Both the position numbers and the translations under genes were made by a program. DNA of 64,000 nucleotides. Source: Alistipes sp. (GTDB lineage Bacteria > Bacteroidota > Bacteroidia > Bacteroidales > Rikenellaceae). Positions 17,255-24,684 of this stretch are shown here, one piece after another. The stretch spans positions 50,002 to 114,001 of the forward strand of contig JAFXIS010000078.1 in assembly GCA_017532885.1 (NCBI GenBank), in the 5' to 3' direction. The first letter of the stretch is position 1; each line of letters starts with the position of its first letter. The notes beneath the pieces are model-generated. The model did no database searches and was not told the DNA's origin. It saw only the letters and a list, made by a program, of their open reading frames with translations.

Positions 17255-18214
17255 ATGACAAAAAAACTCGATATTTCGGTAGTTGTACCTCTCTATAATG
17301 AGGAGGAGTCGCTCGGTGAACTTGTCGCATGGATTGACAGGGTCGCAAAATCCAACAACCTTACATATGAGGTGATTATGGTGGATGATGGCTCGACCGA
17401 CAATTCATGGAACGAGGTGGAGCATCTCGCGCGATTGTATGCCACGGTTAAGGGTATACGCTTTGCGCGAAATTATGGTAAATCGGCTGCTTTGTATTGC
17501 GGTTTTGAGGCTGCAGAAGGAGAGATTGTGTTTACGATGGATGCCGACTTGCAGGATTCGCCTGACGAGATACCCGAAATGCGTCGTATGATTTTGGAGG
17601 ATGGCTACGACTTGGTGTCGGGATGGAAGCGCAAGCGTTATGACCCGATAGGAAAGCGTTGGCCGAGTAAATTCTTTAATTGGACGGCGCGTATTGTGTC
17701 GGGCATTAAGCTACACGATTTCAACTGTGGGCTGAAGGCTTATCGCCGTAAGGTTGTGAAGTCTATCGAGGTTTATGGTGAGATGCATCGCTATATCCCG
17801 ATTTTGGCAAAGCATGCCGGCTTTAAGCGTATCGGAGAGAAGGTTGTGCAGCATCAGGAGCGTAAATATGGCGTGTCGAAGTTCGGTATGGAGCGCATGG
17901 TGAAGGGCTATTTGGACCTTATCACCGTGTCGTTTATGTCGCATTTCGGTCGTTCGCCGATGTACTTCTTTGGTAGTCTCGGTACTTTGATGTTCCTGGT
18001 GGGAGGCGGTACTGCCTTGTGGATTATCTTGGCGAAGATTATCAAGCAGATGAATGGCACATATCTGCGAGCTGTGACCGACCAGCCTCTGTTCTTTATT
18101 GCTATTTTGGCAATAATTTTGGGTGTGCAACTATTCTTGGCAGGATTTATCGGCGAGCTTATCAATCGTCGTGCTGCCGACAGAAATTGTTATAAAATAG
18201 ATAAGAAAATATAA
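17255..18214 (+). CDS. Family 2 glycosyltransferase (DPM1/GtrB-like)
   Basis: A 319-residue GT2. The catalytic domain shows VVVPLYNEEESL, MVDDGSTDNSW near residue 45 and the metal-binding FTMDADLQDSPDE near 91. The C-terminus has two transmembrane helices (about 232-258 and 275-300). This architecture fits enzymes that load a sugar onto an undecaprenyl-phosphate carrier at the inner membrane. The acceptor and sugar are not known. It lies in a three-gene operon with DUF4199 and DUF4293, 5 nt before the latter. Confidence 0.9.
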   Translation: MTKKLDISVVVPLYNEEESLGELVAWIDRVAKSNNLTYEVIMVDDGSTDNSWNEVEHLARLYATVKGIRFARNYGKSAALYCGFEAAEGEIVFTMDADLQDSPDEIPEMRRMILEDGYDLVSGWKRKRYDPIGKRWPSKFFNWTARIVSGIKLHDFNCGLKAYRRKVVKSIEVYGEMHRYIPILAKHAGFKRIGEKVVQHQERKYGVSKFGMERMVKGYLDLITVSFMSHFGRSPMYFFGSLGTLMFLVGGGTALWIILAKIIKQMNGTYLRAVTDQPLFFIAILAIILGVQLFLAGFIGELINRRAADRNCYKIDKKI

Positions 18215-18219
18215 TTTTT

Positions 18220-18678
18220 ATGATACAACGAATTCAATCTTTATATCTCTTGGCGGTTGCGGCAATGATGGCAACTGCGCTATTTACTCCTCTGGCTGCA
18301 TTTTTGGCCGGAGCAGAGGAGTTTAAGCTCTATGCCTTTGCATTGAAGGGTGCCGAGCAGTCGTTCCCTACGGTTTATATGGGCATTGTTGTGGCGCTTG
18401 CGGCGATAGTTCCTTTGGTGACAATCTTTATGTATAAAAAGCGTCTGTTGCAGATTCGCATGTGTGCGGTGGAGATTGTGCTGTTGCTCGGAGCTATTGC
18501 ATTTATGGCAATATATTATTATCTGAGTGGCAGAATGTTCTCTGAATTGGAGTTCCATGCGCAGAGTTTCCGTATCGCCATGGTATTCCCGTTGGTATCG
18601 CTCATCTTGGTCTATATGGCTGCACGCGCAATATTCAAGGATGAGATGTTGGTACGCTCGTTGGATAGAATAAGATAA
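18220..18678 (+). CDS. DUF4293-family membrane protein
   Basis: A 152-residue protein of four transmembrane helices starting MIQRIQSLYLLAVAAMMATALFTPLAAF, the DUF4293 signature opening. Function is unknown. It is co-encoded with the GT2 gene across Bacteroidales and ends the operon before the hairpin at 18716-18753. Confidence 0.85.
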   Translation: MIQRIQSLYLLAVAAMMATALFTPLAAFLAGAEEFKLYAFALKGAEQSFPTVYMGIVVALAAIVPLVTIFMYKKRLLQIRMCAVEIVLLLGAIAFMAIYYYLSGRMFSELEFHAQSFRIAMVFPLVSLILVYMAARAIFKDEMLVRSLDRIR

Positions 18679-18715
18679 ATATCGCAGAATTAGGCGTTAC
18701 CATATTTTTGGTATG

Positions 18716-18753
18716 AAAATTGACTTTTGGGTATCCAAAGGTCAATTTTTTTT
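18716..18753 (+). terminator. Terminator or attenuator hairpin abutting the efflux adaptor start
   Basis: aattgacttttgg pairs with ccaaaggtcaatt (one G-U pair), loop gtat, followed by eight T. The ATG of the efflux adaptor gene is at 18756, only 2-3 nt after the T run. The hairpin can end the upstream operon, but it also occupies the whole 5' leader of the next gene. Confidence 0.75.
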
Positions 18754-18755
18754 GT

Positions 18756-19796
18756 ATGTGCAGAAACTTAGTAATAATATGTTTTGCTGTGGTTGCAGTG
18801 GCGTGTTCCTCTCGTCAGTCGGTGAGCCGGGAGCCTCGCTCGGTAAAGGCGACAAAGGTCGTGGCAACGGATTATATCGATAGGGACTTTGCCGGTATGG
18901 CAACAGCCGATGATGCGGTAAATTTGGCGTTTAAGATTTCGGGACAGGTGGCAAGTGTCGATGTGTCGAAGGGCGATTTTACCGAGAAAGGAGCATTATT
19001 GGCTCGCCTTGAGCCTCGAGATGTGGAGTTGCAGGTTGCTGCCGACCGCTCGCAATACGAGAGGGCGCGCTCTCAATATGAGCGTATGAAGCGCCTCTTG
19101 GAGCATAATGCCGTGTCGCAGCAGGAGTTCGAATCGGCGCAGGCTGCGTTCGTGCAGGCGCGCACGACTTACGATAACTCAAAGGATTTACTCTCCGATA
19201 CGAAGCTGCGCGCACCTTTTGCGGGTGTCATAGAACGCATATATGTGGATGCCTACCAGCGGGTGCAGTCGGGCGAAACGATACTGCGCCTGGTAAATCC
19301 CCGCAGTACAACGGTGGAGTTTACAATTCCCGAAAAGAGTCTGCCTCTGTTGGCTGATTCTACGACGCTTTTTTATGTAAGTTTTGACAATCTGCCAAAA
19401 TTGCAGTTTGCGGCACGCCTGCACAAATATGCTAAAACCGCGTCCGATGCTTCCGGGTTCCCTGTGGCATTGAAGATATCAAAAGCTGATAGTGAGCGAT
19501 ATAATATCACTCCGGGTATGACTTGCCAAATCACAATGCGTAGCGATGACTCGAAATTGCGAGGCTTGGCAATACCTCTATCTGCGATATACGCTCCTGC
19601 CGGAGGTGGAACTTATGTGTGGGTTGTGGAGCCAAATGGCAGAGTCGAGCAGCGCGCCGTGGTACTTGGTAATATATTCGGACGCGATATGGTAGGCGTA
19701 AGGTCGGGCTTGAGTGTTGGCGAAAAGGTCGTGACGGCGGGAGTTTATAAGCTCCGCGAAGGTCGTGAAGTGAAGGTCTTGAATAACCCTAAATAG
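18756..19796 (+). CDS. RND efflux periplasmic adaptor lipoprotein (HlyD/AcrA family)
   Basis: A 346-residue membrane-fusion protein. The signal segment ends VVAVACSS, a lipobox with Cys17. The lipoyl half-motifs are GQVASVDVSKGDFTEKGALLARLE near residue 63 and LRAPFAGVIERIYVDAYQRVQSGE near 150, separated by a short coiled-coil hairpin. It links the inner-membrane pump to the outer-membrane channel encoded just downstream. The ATG at 18756 gives a normal signal peptide. A longer frame starting at 18720 would run through the hairpin and is rejected. Confidence 0.9.
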   Translation: MCRNLVIICFAVVAVACSSRQSVSREPRSVKATKVVATDYIDRDFAGMATADDAVNLAFKISGQVASVDVSKGDFTEKGALLARLEPRDVELQVAADRSQYERARSQYERMKRLLEHNAVSQQEFESAQAAFVQARTTYDNSKDLLSDTKLRAPFAGVIERIYVDAYQRVQSGETILRLVNPRSTTVEFTIPEKSLPLLADSTTLFYVSFDNLPKLQFAARLHKYAKTASDASGFPVALKISKADSERYNITPGMTCQITMRSDDSKLRGLAIPLSAIYAPAGGGTYVWVVEPNGRVEQRAVVLGNIFGRDMVGVRSGLSVGEKVVTAGVYKLREGREVKVLNNPK

Positions 19797-19805
19797 ACTG
19801 AATAT

Positions 19806-22800
19806 ATGACTATTACGGAGTATTCGCTGCGCAATCGCAGTATCGTGTGGTTTATATTGGCTCTGTTTCTGATTGGGGGCGTGTGGGCATTCGTCAAAAT
19901 GGGTAAAAAGGAGGATTCGACCTTTGTACTGAAGAGTGCTGTGGTTAGTTGCGAATATGCCGGAGCTACGCCATTGGAAGTAGAACAGCTTATCTCGGAG
20001 CCTCTTGCGCGAGAGCTGCAATCAATGCGCAAAATCAAGAAAATAACCTCTCAATCATATTATGGACTCTCGAAGATTATGGTTGAGTTGGAGTCCGGAA
20101 CGCGCTCAAGCGAGATACCTCAGTTATGGGATGAACTAAGGCGAAAGGTTATGAATATGTCGGCGCGATTGCCCGCAGAGGCTGGTCCCGTGCGCGTGGA
20201 TGACGATTTTAGCGATGTCTATGGGTTGTATTATGGCTTGGCCGCCGATGAGGGCTTCTCGTGGAGTGAACTTCGCGATTGGGCGCAACGCATCAAAACC
20301 GAAGTTGTGACAATTGACGGAGTGCAGAAGGTCGCCCTGCAAGGGGAGCAGACGCCCGTTGTGAATATCTATATCACCCGCTCTACTTTGGCTAATTTCG
20401 CTATTACGCCCGAGATGATTGTGGCGATGATGACGCAGCAAAATGCCGTAGTGAATAGCGGCGAGGTAGTTGCCGGCGAAATGGTGGTCAGGGTGCTGGA
20501 ATTGGGCGTATATTCAACGATAGAAGATATTGCCAATCAGTTGCTTATTGCTGCGGATGGAAAACAGTTCCGCTTGGGCGATATAGCCCGTATCGAATTG
20601 GACTATATGACCCCTCCAACTCAGATTATGAGGGTTGATAGTAGACCTGCGATAGGTATAGGCGTATCGACGGATGCTGATGCCGATGTTGTGACAATTG
20701 GGCGCAGTGTAAGAGATAGGTTGCAGCAGATTGAGAGCGAAATGCCCTTGGGGCTGGAGATTGTGGAACTCTATCCCGAAGATAAAATTGCACGCGAGGC
20801 AAACCTGTCGTTTATGCTCAATCTGTTGGAGTCGGTAGCTATTGTTGTTGCGGTGATTATGCTCGCCATGGGATTGCGTAGCGGCTCTTTAATCGGTATG
20901 TCGCTGATTTTCACCATAGGAGGTACAATGCTCTTGATGTATATGTTGGGCGAGGGGATAAACCGCACCTCATTGGCGGGATTTATTATCGCTATGGGAA
21001 TGTTGGTCGATAATGCAATTGTCGTAACGGATAATGCCATGAACTCCATGGCTCGAGGCATGGTGGCGCGCAATGCCCTGATTCGAGGAGCGGATACTCC
21101 GAAATGGGGACTTCTGGGGGCTACGCTTATAGCCGTATTCTCATTCCTTCCGCTATACTTGGCGCCATCGTCTGTTGCCGAGATTGTAAAACCTCTGTTT
21201 GTGGTTATTTCGTTGTCGCTGCTACTGAGCTGGGTACTTGCCATGACGCAGGTGCCGATGTTTGGCGAGTGGATGTTAAAGCCTATGACACAAGGAACCA
21301 CAGCGGAGCGTTTCAGTTGGTTTGATAAGGTGTTGCGTGGAGCGTTGCGTCATCGCTGGGTGGTTGTTGTAGGAGTGATATGCTTGTTCTGTGCTGCGAT
21401 GTGTGTGATGAGTCTGATGCCTCAAAACTTCTTCCCGCAACTCGAGAAACCCTATTTCCGCGCTGAGGTGATATTGCCCGAAGGGTATGATATATCGGCT
21501 ACGGAGGAGAGCCTGACGACGATGACCCGATGGCTGCATCGTCAAAAAGAGGTGGTGAGGGTATCTACGACTGCCGGCTCAACGCCTTTGCGATATTATC
21601 TGGCGAGCAGTAGTGTTGCTGGTCGCCCGAATTATGGCAATATATTGATTGAAGTCGATAAAAAAGGCTCGGCAGAGCGTGTGAAGGAGCGCTTTGATGA
21701 GTTTGTGGCAGATTCGTGTCCCGATGTGTGGTTGCGCTCGTCGCTCTTCAAACTCTCGCCTGTACCTGATGCTACTATCGAGATTGGATTTGTGGGTAGC
21801 GATATAGATACATTGCTCGATTTGACGACGCAGGTCGAGCGTATAATGTGGGAAGAGGAGGATGCTACAAATATTCGCAATAGCTGGGGTAATCGTATTC
21901 CGGCGTGGCAACCCGTCTATTCGCAGATTAAGGGGCAACGCATAGGTGTGAGTCGCAGTCGGATGGCGCAATGGATAACATTGGCTACGCAGGGCTATCA
22001 TATGGCGGATTTCAGGCGTGGAGATGAGTTTATTCCCGTGGTGCTGAAGGATGAGGGTGTTGAGGATTTTAACCTTTCGAATCTGCAATCTATACCTATT
22101 TTTTCGCAGGGTGGGCGGGTCTATTCCATTGAGCAGGCAAGCAGTCGTTTTGACTTCGATTTTCGACAAGGTGTTATCGAGCAATATAATCGTCGTCGAG
22201 TCATGAAGGCTCAATGCGACCCGGAGGATGGGGTGAATACAATAGCACTCTTCCGCAAACTCTTGGCGCGCGTAAAATCCGAAGTGCAGATTCCCGAAGG
22301 TTATATGCTGAAGATATTTGGCGAGCAGGAGTCGCAGGAGGAGTCAAATAGTGCTTTGGCGGAGAATATGCCGCTGGCTTTGGTGCTGATTTTTGTTGTA
22401 TTGCTGCTGTTGTTTGGCAATTATCGTGACCCGATAGTGATATTGCTGATGACGCCACTCATCTTTATAGGTGTGGTTGCCGGCTTGTTTTTTACGGGTA
22501 ACAGATTTGACTTCTTCTCGTTGCTGGGGCTTTTGGGATTGGTCGGCATGAATGTGAAGAATGCGGTGATTCTACTCTCGTCAATCAATGAGAAGCGGAC
22601 TTCGGGTGTAAATCCTTATATGGCGGTTGTGGATGCCGCGCGAGAGAGATTGTTGCCCGTATCGGTAGCCTCGATAACGACAATTTTGGCTCTGATACCA
22701 CTGCTCTTTGACTCGTTGTTTGCCGGTATGGCTGCAACGATTATGGGAGGATTGTTTGTAGCAACGATACTGACAATGGTTATCCTGCCTGTGGTATATG

Positions 22801-22841
22801 CCATTTTTTACAATATCAAAGAGGTGAAAAGTCGTGCCTGA
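19806..22841 (+). CDS. RND efflux pump permease (AcrB/MexB-like)
   Basis: A 1011-residue inner-membrane pump. It has one N-terminal helix (residues 14-32), two large periplasmic loops and two blocks of six helices. The proton-relay Asp motif of helix 4 is GMLVDNAIVVTDN near residue 400. The second block has LGLVGMNVKNAVILLSS near 915. It starts 9 nt after the adaptor gene. The substrate cannot be predicted, and no local regulator (TetR/AraC) is present. Confidence 0.94.
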   Translation: MTITEYSLRNRSIVWFILALFLIGGVWAFVKMGKKEDSTFVLKSAVVSCEYAGATPLEVEQLISEPLARELQSMRKIKKITSQSYYGLSKIMVELESGTRSSEIPQLWDELRRKVMNMSARLPAEAGPVRVDDDFSDVYGLYYGLAADEGFSWSELRDWAQRIKTEVVTIDGVQKVALQGEQTPVVNIYITRSTLANFAITPEMIVAMMTQQNAVVNSGEVVAGEMVVRVLELGVYSTIEDIANQLLIAADGKQFRLGDIARIELDYMTPPTQIMRVDSRPAIGIGVSTDADADVVTIGRSVRDRLQQIESEMPLGLEIVELYPEDKIAREANLSFMLNLLESVAIVVAVIMLAMGLRSGSLIGMSLIFTIGGTMLLMYMLGEGINRTSLAGFIIAMGMLVDNAIVVTDNAMNSMARGMVARNALIRGADTPKWGLLGATLIAVFSFLPLYLAPSSVAEIVKPLFVVISLSLLLSWVLAMTQVPMFGEWMLKPMTQGTTAERFSWFDKVLRGALRHRWVVVVGVICLFCAAMCVMSLMPQNFFPQLEKPYFRAEVILPEGYDISATEESLTTMTRWLHRQKEVVRVSTTAGSTPLRYYLASSSVAGRPNYGNILIEVDKKGSAERVKERFDEFVADSCPDVWLRSSLFKLSPVPDATIEIGFVGSDIDTLLDLTTQVERIMWEEEDATNIRNSWGNRIPAWQPVYSQIKGQRIGVSRSRMAQWITLATQGYHMADFRRGDEFIPVVLKDEGVEDFNLSNLQSIPIFSQGGRVYSIEQASSRFDFDFRQGVIEQYNRRRVMKAQCDPEDGVNTIALFRKLLARVKSEVQIPEGYMLKIFGEQESQEESNSALAENMPLALVLIFVVLLLLFGNYRDPIVILLMTPLIFIGVVAGLFFTGNRFDFFSLLGLLGLVGMNVKNAVILLSSINEKRTSGVNPYMAVVDAARERLLPVSVASITTILALIPLLFDSLFAGMAATIMGGLFVATILTMVILPVVYAIFYNIKEVKSRA

Positions 22842-22878
22842 ACAATTGTCGTTTAAGATATAACATTTATTGAAAATT

Positions 22879-24123
22879 ATGAGAAAAACAATTACTTTGA
22901 TTGCTGTGATTATGGCAATTACTCCCTCTTGGGCGCAAATAAGCCTTCAAGCCTATCGGGATAGCGTATATCGGGCAAGTACCGAATTGTTGAATGCCGC
23001 CGAGGAGATTGCAAAGGCGGAATCTTTGGTGCAAAAGGAGAAAACGGGCTTCCTGCCGTCGCTCTCGGCGGACGCTTCGTTTACAACGGGATTTCGTCGG
23101 GATGGAGATAACCGATTATGGGGATTTTCGCTTACGCCTCAGCTCTCGCAAAAGATTTATGCCGGAGGAGGAGTGCGTGCAGCATTGAGTCAGGCGAGAA
23201 GTAGTCGGGAAGTGGCTATCTATGATGAACTCTACGAGCGACTTACGATGCGCTATGAGGCTGATTATGCTTACTGGCAGGTGTCGGCAACGCAACTCTA
23301 CTTGGCTGCAACGGAGAGCTATGTCGAGATAATAAAATCGCTATACAGAGTCGTGCAGGAGCGATATGCGGAAGGATATGTCGCCAAGGGTGATTTATTG
23401 CAGGTGGAGGCTCGTTTGAGCGATGCCGAGTTTGCGCAGATGACCACTCAGAATCATTACGAAAAGGCTCTGCATCAATTTAATAATCTATGCGGGCGAC
23501 ATGAGCCGTCGGATGTGGAGCTGTCGCAATCAATAATTGATTCTATACCCATGCCGCGCCGATGCCTCTACACCGAGATTATTGAGCGTCGCCCCGATGT
23601 GCTGGCGGCCATGTGGGCTACAAGGGCTGCGGAGCACGGCGTAAAGAGTGTTGCCGCATCGTATAATCCCAATATCTATGCCGGAGTGAGTGGCTCATGG
23701 CAGACTTATTCGCCAAATAACTCGGGGCGAACATATTTAGACGGAAGTATGATGTTGGGCGTGAATATCCCTATATTCCATTGGGGTGAGCGAAAACATG
23801 CCGTTGCCGAGGCGAAAGCCGATATGAGGATAAAGCGGAATTTGTGGGAGCAGATTCGTGATGATGTCGAGCAGGAGGAGGCAGATGGATGGAGCGCTTT
23901 GATGAGTAGCTATCAGCAGATGCAGTCGTCGCTACGCAATCTGGATATCGCAGGGGAGAACCTCTCCATATCGACATACGCCTACCAAGAGGGACAAGCT
24001 ACGGTGCTCGATGTGTTGCAGGCGCAGATTAGCTGGATTCAAATATACACCAACGCCATCACCGCACGATTCAACTATGCGGTGGCGGTGTCGGCATATA
24101 TGCGCCTTACGGCAGCGGATTAG
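22879..24123 (+). CDS. TolC-family outer-membrane efflux channel
   Basis: A 414-residue outer-membrane protein with signal peptide MRKTITLIAVIMAITPSWAQ. It has two internally related halves rich in long helices, including GGVRAALSQARSSREVA near 95 and HWGERKHAVAEAKADM near 297. It completes the tripartite pump with the adaptor and permease. The ATG at 22879 is preferred to a TTG nine bases upstream. Its stop codon overlaps the convergent OsmC gene by 4 nt. Confidence 0.92.
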   Translation: MRKTITLIAVIMAITPSWAQISLQAYRDSVYRASTELLNAAEEIAKAESLVQKEKTGFLPSLSADASFTTGFRRDGDNRLWGFSLTPQLSQKIYAGGGVRAALSQARSSREVAIYDELYERLTMRYEADYAYWQVSATQLYLAATESYVEIIKSLYRVVQERYAEGYVAKGDLLQVEARLSDAEFAQMTTQNHYEKALHQFNNLCGRHEPSDVELSQSIIDSIPMPRRCLYTEIIERRPDVLAAMWATRAAEHGVKSVAASYNPNIYAGVSGSWQTYSPNNSGRTYLDGSMMLGVNIPIFHWGERKHAVAEAKADMRIKRNLWEQIRDDVEQEEADGWSALMSSYQQMQSSLRNLDIAGENLSISTYAYQEGQATVLDVLQAQISWIQIYTNAITARFNYAVAVSAYMRLTAAD

Positions 24124-24530
24124 ATTTTTACCGTTTCGGTGCTGACGACCGAAATTTCGTGTGATATGGGAGCAATTTTGCGGAGCATGGCTATGACTCC
24201 GCATTTTTCGTTATGCGCCTCCATGACAGCCTCGCTGACGGCGTTTTGGTCACCTATATGGCGACATTCGACTTTGTAGCTTACTTTGAAATTGTCATAC
24301 TCGCTTGTGGGAAGCAGAGTTGCGGTGTTGAGTGCCCCTTCGACCGAGATTTCAATGCTCTTAGGCGTGATGTTGTCCTTTTTAAGAATGCTCATTATGG
24401 TGTAACCGCTACATTGTGCAGCAGCACAGAGCATCAGGGCTTTGGGGTTTAGATCATCGGCTTTGGCCGCGTCGATAAGGCGAAAGCGTCCGTTTCGCAA
24501 TTCGACAGTTACTTTCTGGATGTTACTCAT
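24120..24530 (-). CDS. OsmC/Ohr-family protein
   Basis: A 136-residue OsmC-fold protein. The two redox cysteines characteristic of thiol peroxidases are visible in AAAQCSGYTI (about residue 40) and HNEKCGVIAM (about 108). Members reduce organic hydroperoxides using thiol reductants. The YhfA-like branch may have a different role. It is convergent with tolC (4-nt overlap), so the two messages end in each other. Confidence 0.87.
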   Translation of the reverse strand: MSNIQKVTVELRNGRFRLIDAAKADDLNPKALMLCAAAQCSGYTIMSILKKDNITPKSIEISVEGALNTATLLPTSEYDNFKVSYKVECRHIGDQNAVSEAVMEAHNEKCGVIAMLRKIAPISHEISVVSTETVKI

Positions 24531-24643
24531 GATGTTAAAGTGTAAAAATGTAAAAACCTAACGAAAAATCACTCTTTCGATACATAGGCAATAAGCAGGT
24601 GTCAATAATCGTTCCTTTATTGTGTTAATTGGTGCAAAATTCA

Positions 24644-24651
24644 TATCTTTG
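24644..24651 (+). promoter_or_regulatory. -7 box for the TPR-barrel operon
   Basis: TATCTTTG, 33 nt before the ATG at 24685. It lies within the longer open frame that begins with GTG at 24622, which argues against that earlier start. Confidence 0.65.
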
Positions 24652-24684
24652 TCAAAATGTTTTTTGTCGATAAATGTTTCGTCT

